A stretch of DNA of 64,000 bases from Synergistaceae bacterium. Lineage in GTDB: Bacteria > Synergistota > Synergistia > Synergistales > Aminobacteriaceae. Below the pieces are notes generated by a model, which saw nothing but the letters and a program-made list of their open reading frames with translations, searched no databases and was not told where the DNA came from. The translations under genes and the position numbers were made by a program. The DNA lies in NCBI GenBank assembly GCA_031267575.1, contig JAIRYN010000031.1:26154-90153 (forward strand). The letters are read 5' to 3'. Shown piece by piece: positions 17,385 to 25,869 of this stretch (positions within the stretch are counted from its first letter, which is position 1; each line of letters begins with the position of its first letter).

Positions 17385-18944
17385 TTAATGAGGAATCACG
17401 CCGTGCTTTTTGCTCGGACGCCTCACCTTTTTGGTGTTGATGCCGTCAAGAGCGAGCCACAGCTCCCTGCGCGTCTCCTCGGGCAGGATCACACGGTCCA
17501 CAAAGCCCCGCTCGGCAGCGACATAAGGCGTAGCGAAAGCGGCGCGGTACTCGTCTATCTTTTCCAGGCGCGTCGCCGCGGGATCAGCAGCCGCGTCGAT
17601 TTCCTTCTTGAACACGATGTTGGCCGCGCCATCGGCCCCCATGACAGCAATCTCGGACTGAGGCCACGCCAAAACCACGTCGGCGCCCAGTGACTTTCCG
17701 CACATAGCAAGATTCGCGCCGCCATAGGACTTGCGCAGGATCACGGTAACCAGAGGCACCGTGGCCTCGCTGTAAGCATAGAGCAACTTGGCGCCGTGGC
17801 GAATAATGCCGCCCAATTCCTGAGTGACGCCCGGAAGGTAGCCGGGAACGTCCACAAAGGTCACGATCGGTAAGTTGAAGGCGTCACAGTGACGGATGAA
17901 GCGGCTCGCTTTGTCGGAGGCGTCAATATCCAAACAACCCGCCATGACCTTCGCCTGGTTGGCGATGATACCGATGGGACGTCCTCCTATGCGGCCGTAA
18001 CCCGTGAGAATATTCTGAGCCCACGACGGCTGCACCTCGGTAAAAACTCCCTCATCCAACACCAGCTTTAAAACATCGTGGACATCGTAACTCTTGTTAG
18101 GATTCGTCGGAACGATATTGCGAAGGGCCAAGTCCATGCGATTCACACTGTCCCCCGTCTCCGTCGTCGGGGCATCGTCCAAATTGTTGGAGGGTAGGTA
18201 AGAAAGCACCTTGCGCACCTGAGCGAAACACTCTTCCTCGGTGGCGGCGCTGAAATGAGCGTTACCGCTCTTCATATTATGGGTTTTCGCCCCGCCCAGT
18301 TCCTCGCTGGTCACCTCTTCGCCCGTGACGGCTTTGATAACCGCCGGACCCGTGATATGCATGACGCTGGTTCCCTGCACCATAAACACGAAGTCCGTTA
18401 GAGCCGGGCTGTAGACCGCTCCGCCCGCCGTTGGGCCCATGATAACCGAGATCTGCGGAATAACGCCGCTGGCCAAGGTATTGCGGAAGAAAATCTTACC
18501 GTAGCCGTTCAGGGAATCCACGGCCTCTTGGATGCGGGCCCCACCGGAGTCGTTGATGCCGATCGCGGGACAGCCCATTTCCATAGCCATATCTAAGACC
18601 TTGCAGATTTTATCGGCGTGTTTTTCTCCCAAAGACCCGCCCAAAACCGTGAAGTCTTGGCTAAAGACGAAAACCTTGCGGCCATTGATCGTTCCCCATC
18701 CGGTGATCACGCCATCCCCTAGAGGTTTTGTCTTTTCCAGGCCGAAGTTCGTGCACCTATGGGTGACAAGTTCGTCAATTTCCACAAAACTTCCTGAATC
18801 CAGAAGTTGGGTGATGCGTTCTCTTGCTGTTCCTTTCCCCTTTTCTTTCTGCTTGGCGATCGCTTTTTCACCGCCACCCGCAAAGGCTGAGGCTCGTTTC
18901 GCCTTCAGCTCTTCGCATAGTTCCTCAATACCGCGAATTCCCAT
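17385..18944 (-). CDS. mmdA: Methylmalonyl-CoA decarboxylase carboxyltransferase (alpha) subunit
   Basis: A 519-residue acyl-CoA carboxyltransferase that moves CO2 from methylmalonyl-CoA to the biotin carrier, the first step of the Na+-pumping decarboxylase. Two crotonase-like halves: N-half GTARERI, FSQDFTVLGGSLGEKHADK, GINDSGGARIQEAV, GPTAGGAVYSPAL; C-half GIIANQ, FVDVPGYLPG, GGIIRHGAKLLYAYSEA, RKSYGGANLAMC. Length and motifs fit MmdA/propionyl-CoA carboxylase beta better than the longer glutaconyl-CoA enzyme. First gene of the operon; GGGGAG lies about 12 bp before the ATG. Confidence 0.93.
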   Translation of the reverse strand: MGIRGIEELCEELKAKRASAFAGGGEKAIAKQKEKGKGTARERITQLLDSGSFVEIDELVTHRCTNFGLEKTKPLGDGVITGWGTINGRKVFVFSQDFTVLGGSLGEKHADKICKVLDMAMEMGCPAIGINDSGGARIQEAVDSLNGYGKIFFRNTLASGVIPQISVIMGPTAGGAVYSPALTDFVFMVQGTSVMHITGPAVIKAVTGEEVTSEELGGAKTHNMKSGNAHFSAATEEECFAQVRKVLSYLPSNNLDDAPTTETGDSVNRMDLALRNIVPTNPNKSYDVHDVLKLVLDEGVFTEVQPSWAQNILTGYGRIGGRPIGIIANQAKVMAGCLDIDASDKASRFIRHCDAFNLPIVTFVDVPGYLPGVTQELGGIIRHGAKLLYAYSEATVPLVTVILRKSYGGANLAMCGKSLGADVVLAWPQSEIAVMGADGAANIVFKKEIDAAADPAATRLEKIDEYRAAFATPYVAAERGFVDRVILPEETRRELWLALDGINTKKVRRPSKKHGVIPH

Positions 18945-19110
18945 AACTGAAAAGCTCCCCCTTTAGGGCCGGCTTTCATATGCCGGTCAGATAATTTCGG
19001 CAAGTTCCCGATTTCGATTTTTTGACATCGCGCTTTTATCTTAACCGCAAAAACACACATAGTTTAGAGTAGCATATTTTAAGAATAGAAGATAGCGTTA
19101 TTTTTCAGTA

Positions 19111-20499
19111 TTATTTCTTAATGCCACGCTCTTCGTCGGTGCCGGGGACGAGAGAATCACAGAGCGCGGCGCAGATTCCTGCCACGGCCATGGGGGTTTT
19201 CAGAATAGCCCAGGCCATGCTGCCCAAGGTGGAAAGAAATTTTCCGTAAGCTGGGTCCGTAAAGGTTTTTTGCACAGCTTCCTGCCCCACCCAATTGGGT
19301 AAACCCATTGCCATCAAAAAAGCGAAGCCCACGATGAGGATGTTTCTCTGGCTGCCCAGGTCCGCGCGGGTCAATACCTGAATCCCTAGGGCCCCGATCG
19401 TCCCGAAAAGCGCGATGTACGCCCCACCAATGACGGGAGCGGGCATGGTGGCCACAAGAGCGCCGAACTTTCCCAATAGGCTCATGCCAATGAGCAACAC
19501 CGCCCCCGTGCGGACGACGTTGCGGGATGCCATACCTGTGAGGCCGATCAGGCCGATGTTCTCGGTGTAGGATGTGGTGCCGACGGACCCCAGCAAACCC
19601 GACAGGGCGCAGTTCATTCCCTCGGCCCCGATGCCCCGGCTGATCGTCGCGGGCGCGGGGTCCTCCAGATCTGCGACGTAAGAGCAGGAATGGTAATCCC
19701 CGATTGACTCGATCATGACGGCGAAAAAACCCGCCAGCATTGCGCTGATCGCCAGCAAACTGAACTTGGGAACGCCCCAGGGAATGACAATCTCCGTGCG
19801 CCAGACAGGAGCGTTCAACACGGTCTGAAAGTCGATGAAAATAGGGTGTCCTGCCTCCACCCAACCAGCTTGGGATGCCCCAACGCAGGTCAGATAGGCC
19901 ACGAGAATGGCGGACAGCACGGCGAAAATATTGAGGATTTTGCTTTTCGACACCAAGCTGAAGATAAAAATCAACACTACCACCAGAAGAGAAACCGGCC
20001 AAAATTTCGACGCGTTGTCCACGGCTGTTGGCGCCAGAGAAAATCCGATAGCCATGATGGTGGGGCCAATGACCACCGGTGTGATGACCTTGCGGATGAC
20101 TCCCACGAGTCCCGTGTAACCCAAAAGAGCCAGAATGAGCCCGCCCACGATCAAGCCGCCCCCCACGTACTGCATGACGGTTTCTGGACCGGCTGCCCCA
20201 TAGGCTCCGATGACCGTCATGATCGGCGGAATGAAACTGAAACTGGAACCCTGCACGATGGGTAGCCCCGTGCCTAGCTTAGGGTGCGTCTGAATCAACG
20301 TCGCGATTCCCATGCCGAAATATACGCATCCGATGAACTTGGCGAGCTGTTCCGGATTCATGCCCATCGCCGGGCCGAAAATTAAGGGCACCAACGTGGT
20401 CGCCCCGAAAAGCGTCAAAACGTGTTGCGCCCCCGCCAATATCATGATCGGGAAAGGCGGCGTGTCGTTTACCCCATACACTACTTGTCTCTTTGCCAT
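19111..20499 (-). CDS. uraA: Uracil/xanthine permease (NCS2 family)
   Basis: A 462-residue inner-membrane nucleobase:H+ symporter with about 12-14 segments. NCS2 features include MILAGAQHVLTLFGATTLVPLIFG, VQGSSFSFIPP, the ESIGDYHSCSYVA loop and GLLGSVGTTSYTENIGLIGLTG. Start at 20499 has a textbook AGGAGG; the longer frame from 20589 reads the pyrE relic in another frame. Downstream of pyrR in the same direction and behind its attenuator, so uracil rather than xanthine is the likely substrate, under PyrR control (inference). Confidence 0.92.
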   Translation of the reverse strand: MAKRQVVYGVNDTPPFPIMILAGAQHVLTLFGATTLVPLIFGPAMGMNPEQLAKFIGCVYFGMGIATLIQTHPKLGTGLPIVQGSSFSFIPPIMTVIGAYGAAGPETVMQYVGGGLIVGGLILALLGYTGLVGVIRKVITPVVIGPTIMAIGFSLAPTAVDNASKFWPVSLLVVVLIFIFSLVSKSKILNIFAVLSAILVAYLTCVGASQAGWVEAGHPIFIDFQTVLNAPVWRTEIVIPWGVPKFSLLAISAMLAGFFAVMIESIGDYHSCSYVADLEDPAPATISRGIGAEGMNCALSGLLGSVGTTSYTENIGLIGLTGMASRNVVRTGAVLLIGMSLLGKFGALVATMPAPVIGGAYIALFGTIGALGIQVLTRADLGSQRNILIVGFAFLMAMGLPNWVGQEAVQKTFTDPAYGKFLSTLGSMAWAILKTPMAVAGICAALCDSLVPGTDEERGIKK

Positions 20500-20519
20500 A
20501 ATCGTTCCTCCTGTATTTT

Positions 20520-20705
20520 TTATTTTCTGCTGCCGGGTTTGATGATAGGCAAACCGCGCCGGCAGAGAGGGCAGGCGTCGGCCTCCCAAGACTCCACGCT
20601 CATAGCGGCCAGAGGGTGAAAGGGAACGCCGAAATCCACAGCCCCGGAGCGGTCCATCACGGACCCCACACCCCGATCACCTCCAGCGCGGTTCCTTCAA
20701 GTTTC
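20520..20705 (-). pseudogene. pyrE: Decayed 3' end of orotate phosphoribosyltransferase (pyrE)
   Basis: The minus strand between pyrR and uraA reads, in one frame, MDRSGAVDFGVPFHPL, then SVESWEADACPLCRRGLP and IIKPGSRK-stop, which is the ending of PyrE (typically DRSGG-VDFGVP ... CPLC-GIP-VKPGSR). Just upstream, in another frame, LEGTALEVIGVWGP continues the alignment backwards, so there is a frameshift near 20650. All of the PRPP-binding part of PyrE is missing: pyrR ends 1 bp before this remnant. A working pyrE must lie elsewhere if pyrimidines are made de novo. Confidence 0.75.
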
Positions 20706-20706
20706 G

Positions 20707-21296
<590 letters not shown>

Positions 21297-21375
21297 CTAA
21301 AGTTAGAATAGTGAAAAGCATAAACCTTGACCTAATCATTGATTTCATCATTGATCCCATCATTGCCCACAATAA

Positions 21376-21418
21376 AAGGCGTGCCCGCCGTCCTTTGCAA
21401 GTCGACAGGGCACGCCTT
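21376..21418 (-). terminator. pyr attenuator terminator
   Basis: On the minus strand AAGGCGTGCCC pairs over 11 bp with GGGCACGCCTT, followed by TTATT. It lies inside the pyrR leader, between promoter and gene, so it is an attenuator rather than an end-of-operon terminator. Confidence 0.88.
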
Positions 21419-21447
21419 AATTCGCGTTTATGCCACGTGTTTAATCG

Positions 21448-21470
21448 CCTTACCAGCCTCTCTGGACTGG
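21448..21470 (-). promoter_or_regulatory. PyrR-binding anti-antiterminator loop
   Basis: The minus strand reads CCAGTCCAGAGAGGCTGG followed by TAAGG, which matches the conserved PyrR-binding loop of pyr operons (TCCAGAGAGGCTNGNAAGG). It precedes the terminator at 21376-21418, the arrangement expected when PyrR binding prevents the antiterminator from forming. Confidence 0.85.
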
Positions 21471-21536
21471 ACTTAAAGGACACGTTTCAAATTTATTCAA
21501 TATCAAACCGGTTAAACCTCAGTTAAACCAGAGGGA

Positions 21537-21565
21537 AGTATAACACTCTCTTTCCCCTTTGTCCA
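21537..21565 (-). promoter_or_regulatory. Promoter of the pyrR-uraA operon
   Basis: Minus strand TGGACA, 17-bp spacer, TATACT. Transcription would start near 21530, giving a leader of about 280 nt that includes the PyrR loop and terminator. Confidence 0.7.
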
Positions 21566-21618
21566 TAACTTGCCTGTGATCACATAAAAATAATCTTTCC
21601 AACGCATTACGGATCATT

Positions 21619-23166
21619 CTATTTTTGATACAGATAGAACTCGTCTGTATGCAGAACAACGAGAGCTAAATCATAGTCGCCGCTATCAACAGCGTTTTGT
21701 GCTTCGCTCTGCGCGTGGGCGAGCAATTCGTCATCGGTCATTTCCACATATGAGGGCAAAGTGTCTTTATTACCCTTGTACTCAAATTCGTCGTTTGTTA
21801 AATTTATGCGTGTGCATTTTGCGTCATAACCAAAAATGCAAACCATATCACGGCCAAAGTCAAATATTTGTTGTATCGTACGCAATCTAAATGGATAGGA
21901 GGAAACTTTAGATCTGTTACTATTCAAATTGAAAACCTTATAGGTTGAAACCTCTTTACTGTGGTCATATCGCGCTTCAATAGCTTCAATTGCGTTTTTC
22001 TGTCTTACTCCTGTTTGAATACCTTGATACATTGATCCTGCACCGGATATTATAGAGCTTATGACAAAACTACTCACGCAGACTCTCAATGCTTTACCCT
22101 CGGTTTTATTCAGAAGATAGGCAAAGGCGATATTCGCGAAAAACACTATGCAATTTTGACTCCAAATCGAACCCCCTGGCAAAGCAATTAATGTTGGTGT
22201 AAAAACAATTATCGACTGTAGTACAATTAGCAAAAGCACTATTGCGCTCTTGTTTTTGTCTTTAACAAGTTTAACAAATACTGATAACGATAATAAAAGT
22301 ATTGGGATAGACAATAGAACACAAGCGCTTGTAAATACGACCTCTATTGTCAGTATTTTGCTTCTGATAATCGTTATGATTGACGTCTGGTCTATTTGCG
22401 TATATGAGAACCCTAATCTCCGTGCGATTCCTATGACGTAGCTTGTTATCGGATCGTTTCTCATTCCGTAAATCCATAACTGCTCAGACTGGATAATTGG
22501 CGATAAATAGTAGGCCAACGCACAGATGAATCCGGGAACATAAAATTTCGCAAGCGTTTTTATTTCCGATTTTGTGTTGAAATCGCCGTCATTCAAGTTC
22601 TTAATAAATCCAAATAACGGAATAATAGCGAAATAAACAATCCCTGCTTCTTTGGCGCATAACGCCAGTGTGCACGACACAAAATAAACGATGAATTTCT
22701 TGGCGATGCTCTTTGCGTTTGCAAACAGATAAATACCTATCGCTCCGAACATCAAACTTCCAGTCTGATTGAAGCAATCGTAGTTGATGACAGTCACGAT
22801 TGTGTTTCCGCCAATTAGAAATAGCAGAGCAAACGCGAGAGCAATTTTGGCTCTTATGTCGAGTATTTCTCTCGCGATTTTATATAGGAATACCGCGCCC
22901 ACAGTATGAGTGAACACAATTAAGACGCGGTTAAGCCACGGAAACGTTTCAGGGTGCGCCTGATTGAATAAACCAATCAGAATATCGAAAAATCTGCGAT
23001 ATTGAGCAATACGATAACCCGATTGAATTGTCGGCGAGGTTAAGTAATGCCAGTCATCGGCAATCGGGACGATCAGCATAGTCAAGAAGAACAGCGCCAA
23101 TCCGCCCACGGCAATCAGCAAGATGTTCTTGTCATTTTCCTTGTCATTTTCCTTGCGTTTAATCAT
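21619..23166 (-). CDS. Polytopic GT-C-like glycosyltransferase (membrane)
   Basis: A 515-residue protein with about ten or eleven membrane helices and an acidic pair in the first periplasmic loop (IADDWHYLT), the usual place for the catalytic Asp of GT-C enzymes using polyprenyl-phosphate sugars. The C-terminal third is soluble. The ATG overlaps the stop of the HAD-GtrA gene by four bases (ATGA), so it is translationally coupled. Inferred role: transfer of a lipid-linked pentose made by the upstream genes to an envelope glycan. N-terminal KENDKENDK derives from a 12-bp duplication. Base composition is AT-richer than the neighbours. No closer family recognised. Confidence 0.65.
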   Translation of the reverse strand: MIKRKENDKENDKNILLIAVGGLALFFLTMLIVPIADDWHYLTSPTIQSGYRIAQYRRFFDILIGLFNQAHPETFPWLNRVLIVFTHTVGAVFLYKIAREILDIRAKIALAFALLFLIGGNTIVTVINYDCFNQTGSLMFGAIGIYLFANAKSIAKKFIVYFVSCTLALCAKEAGIVYFAIIPLFGFIKNLNDGDFNTKSEIKTLAKFYVPGFICALAYYLSPIIQSEQLWIYGMRNDPITSYVIGIARRLGFSYTQIDQTSIITIIRSKILTIEVVFTSACVLLSIPILLLSLSVFVKLVKDKNKSAIVLLLIVLQSIIVFTPTLIALPGGSIWSQNCIVFFANIAFAYLLNKTEGKALRVCVSSFVISSIISGAGSMYQGIQTGVRQKNAIEAIEARYDHSKEVSTYKVFNLNSNRSKVSSYPFRLRTIQQIFDFGRDMVCIFGYDAKCTRINLTNDEFEYKGNKDTLPSYVEMTDDELLAHAQSEAQNAVDSGDYDLALVVLHTDEFYLYQK

Positions 23167-24194
23167 TTGAAAATTCCCCTTTGTTTAGGTTGTTTTAGGT
23201 TGTTATTGTTATGTTTTCCAAACGCAAACCACTTTGTCAGCACGAACGTCAGCGGTACAGACAAACACGCGGCGAGAGCATATACGAAAATGTTATTCCA
23301 CCCCAACAAGTTAATGCACACGCCAACGAACCCCACCAAAATACATAGGCTCGGTGTATACGATACGCAAAATCGCCCGAACTGCGTGAACGATAGTTGT
23401 TTTAACGCAAGTCTATATGTCAGCAGACCGCTCAACACATACGCCGGAATCAACCCTACAGCATAGCCGATAAAATATGCGATGGTTGGATCAATAATTA
23501 ATGACGAGAAAGCCGAAACAGTAATCGCCGTTATTGATCCAATCACGCCGCAAAACACGAATGAAATAAATTTGCGCGAGAAGTAGGTGCGCTTGACCTT
23601 GCTCGCGAAGCTCGGTTTGTACTCGCCCCATGGGATTATCCGCCTTCCCTTTACTAAGAACGCGGATTTTGCGAGTGCGGCCATTGGCTCGTCTGACAAC
23701 GTGTCGGAGTAAAACCGTGCGACGACAACGTCTGGAAACATCGCGCGGAAACGGTTGACCTTTTCCGCGCCGTGGCAGTTCGTGCCGAGCCATTCCCCGG
23801 TTCGCGGACTTGCGCGTGAGGCAATCAGAGTAACGCCCCACTCATCGCAGAGCGGTCGGAGCAGAAACTCCGGAGAAGCGGATATAATTACTTCGCCCGC
23901 TTTGCGCTCGTCAAGCGTTTTGTGCTCGTCAAGATAAAATGTTTTGATTTTCTTCCTGTGTGTATACCAAAACTCGCGCACGGTTTGCTCCGTATCGGCG
24001 AGCGACTTCACGCATGCGAAGAACTTCGACTTGAATTGTTCTTTGCTGTAAAACCCCAAGCTATACAGCACGGTCGCGAGTATCAACGCGAGAAAATACA
24101 CCGACTTAACGGGCTTGTTTTTCAGACAGTATCGCCAAAAATCAAGGGAACTGTCACCGTCGTAGATAGTGCCGTCGAAATCGTAAACGTTCAC
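23163..24194 (-). CDS. HAD-family phosphatase fused to a GtrA-like flippase domain
   Basis: Residues 1 to about 200 form an HAD-IB phosphatase: nucleophile motif YDFDGTIYDGD (Asp5, Asp7), then IISASPEFLL (motif II) and a late YSDTLSDEPM (motif IV acidic pair). Residues about 205-335 have four membrane helices of the GtrA type (FCGVIGSITAITVSAFSS ... GYAVGLIPAYVLS ... TFVLTKWFAF). GtrA proteins are thought to move polyprenyl-linked sugars across the membrane. The GTG start overlaps the UbiA stop. Fusion of phosphatase and flippase fits removal of the 5-phosphate from polyprenyl-phosphoribose 5-phosphate followed by flipping (inference). Confidence 0.8.
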   Translation of the reverse strand: MNVYDFDGTIYDGDSSLDFWRYCLKNKPVKSVYFLALILATVLYSLGFYSKEQFKSKFFACVKSLADTEQTVREFWYTHRKKIKTFYLDEHKTLDERKAGEVIISASPEFLLRPLCDEWGVTLIASRASPRTGEWLGTNCHGAEKVNRFRAMFPDVVVARFYSDTLSDEPMAALAKSAFLVKGRRIIPWGEYKPSFASKVKRTYFSRKFISFVFCGVIGSITAITVSAFSSLIIDPTIAYFIGYAVGLIPAYVLSGLLTYRLALKQLSFTQFGRFCVSYTPSLCILVGFVGVCINLLGWNNIFVYALAACLSVPLTFVLTKWFAFGKHNNNNLKQPKQRGIFK

Positions 24195-25048
24195 ATAAAC
24201 CTCCCCGCGTAGAGTAAGCCGACAGTCAGTAGAGCGTACAAGCCACTTGCGGCGAGTAGGGTCTTATCCTCGAATATCACCGTGGTCGGGTCTCCGTGGG
24301 AATCGTCATCGTGAACGAGCAATAAATACTTGCACACGATAAAAATCACGACAGGCACGGTGTAAATCATATTCAGTCCCCGCGCCATAGCCCACAACGA
24401 GTAAAACACAACCATTAACCCGGCGCAAACGAACATCATTCCGTTGAGAAAACGCAAATCGTACTGCTCCAAGGCGTGTCTTGTAAGCGAACCCTCCATT
24501 TTCATCATTTCACCGCGCCGCTTACCGAACGCCATAAACAGCGACATCGCAATGACGGTCAAAAACAGCCAGTTCGATACCTTGTCGCCGATCGCAGCGC
24601 TTCCCGCGTACACCCGCAACACAAATCCTGCTGCTATGCAAAAGCAATCAATAATCGCTAAGTGTTTTAGGCGTATCGTGTACGCGACATTGATAGCGAG
24701 GTAAGCCGCCGCGATCACCGCAGTCGGCAGGTTGACGAACAACGCAAGCGTCAAACCTGAAATAAGCAACAGAGCACAAAATACGGCGGCACCCGATTTC
24801 GGTATCGCGCCGGAGGCAATCGGGCGGCGGCATTTGATTGGATGCTCCGCGTCTTGCTCCGCATCCAGTAAGTCGTTAAAAGTATAGACTGTCGACGATG
24901 TCAAACAAAACGCCACAAACGCCAAACCGCACATCGCGAGTTTTGGTAAGTTCGTCAGTTCAAGCGAGAATACAAGCGGCATGAACACGAATACATTTTT
25001 CAGCCAGCTTTTGGGGCGAAGCTGTTTTATGTATGCAATTACAGGCAT
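24191..25048 (-). CDS. UbiA-family polyprenyl-phosphate phosphoribosyltransferase-like protein
   Basis: A 285-residue membrane prenyltransferase with about nine helices. LRPKSWLKNVFVFMPL at the start and NDLLDAEQD (Asn58, Asp59, Asp62, Asp66) followed by HPIKCRRPIASG resemble decaprenyl-phosphate phosphoribosyltransferase more than quinone-biosynthesis UbiA. That enzyme joins PRPP to a polyprenyl phosphate. A second acidic patch appears near the C-terminus (DDDSHGDPTTVIFED). First gene of the coupled three-gene cassette. Alternative: another UbiA prenyltransferase. Confidence 0.82.
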   Translation of the reverse strand: MPVIAYIKQLRPKSWLKNVFVFMPLVFSLELTNLPKLAMCGLAFVAFCLTSSTVYTFNDLLDAEQDAEHPIKCRRPIASGAIPKSGAAVFCALLLISGLTLALFVNLPTAVIAAAYLAINVAYTIRLKHLAIIDCFCIAAGFVLRVYAGSAAIGDKVSNWLFLTVIAMSLFMAFGKRRGEMMKMEGSLTRHALEQYDLRFLNGMMFVCAGLMVVFYSLWAMARGLNMIYTVPVVIFIVCKYLLLVHDDDSHGDPTTVIFEDKTLLAASGLYALLTVGLLYAGRFM

Positions 25049-25860
25049 AATCGTATCCTTTACTCAACAGGATTTTGGAGTTTACTCCAAAAGCGCGCGC
25101 CTTTTGATAGTCGCTTACCCCCTGCTAAAAACAGCACAATGACCCATAATTCGTAATGACTCAGAGCTTGATGAATGACTTGATGAATGACTTGATGAAT
25201 AAATGGAGACGCGCGTAAAAAAGGCGGCGCGCCCATCAAATAGAGGACAGAATCGCCGTTATCGGCGTATAGAGTTTGATTGCCAATGGTATCGGAAAAC
25301 GTCGCGCCGCAAACGGGCACGAAAAAACTATAAAAAGAGAAAAAATTCTCCTTTGGAGGAGTCATTAAAGAATAATCTGGCATCTGGCATCTGGCATCTG
25401 GCATCTGGCAAAATTATATAGGCCCATTACTAAATTTACAAGAGTAAAACGCACAAAAACAAGGAAATCAATGTGATTAACCTTCATTATCTCATGCCTC
25501 TCTTCTCGCTCATGAGGTGAAAGCGTCTTTCCAATGTAATCTTTCTGCCTATCAGCTTTTTTGTTTGTTGCTGTCAGTAAACTATTGACTAACCCTGAGT
25601 AGTTGGCGTAATTCTATGTGTGTTAACCAGAAAGTTGACACCCCCATCCGCGAGATGAGGTCGAAAAATCTCCATAAATCCTTTCAGTGTAAGGGATAGA
25701 GCGTTTCCTTTTTTTCGCCAAATGGTGAAAGATAAAAAATCGCTGTTCCCTTAAACAACGTAGAATGACGCGGATTTTTAGAAAGTATCTCGCGGATTGA
25801 GGTGACATCATTGTTCCATAAGCAATATTACTTCAATATTACTTCAATATTATTTCAATA
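25049..25860. other. 800-bp region with repeats and possible gene debris
   Basis: Contains CTTGATGAATGA three times (25166-25200), a 7-bp CATCTGG array (about 25375-25410) and an AT-rich tract. A 114-codon minus-strand frame at 25060-25404 starts inside the 7-bp array and runs through the 12-bp repeat; I see no ribosome site or family and do not call it a gene. A 62-codon minus frame at 25623-25811 may be debris of a transposase, without firm evidence. The promoter of the UbiA cassette should lie here. Confidence 0.5.
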
Positions 25861-25869
25861 TTATTTCAA
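25823..25869. repeat. 11-bp tandem repeat, 4 copies, over the stop of the giant TPR gene
   Basis: TTCAATATTAC / TTCAATATTAT units in four head-to-tail copies; the array includes the stop codon region of the minus-strand gene starting at 30324. Confidence 0.93.

Noticed and set aside
25060..25404. Minus-strand 114-codon ORF upstream of the UbiA gene
   Set aside because: Starts within a 7-bp tandem array, runs through a 12-bp repeat, has no ribosome site and no recognisable domain.
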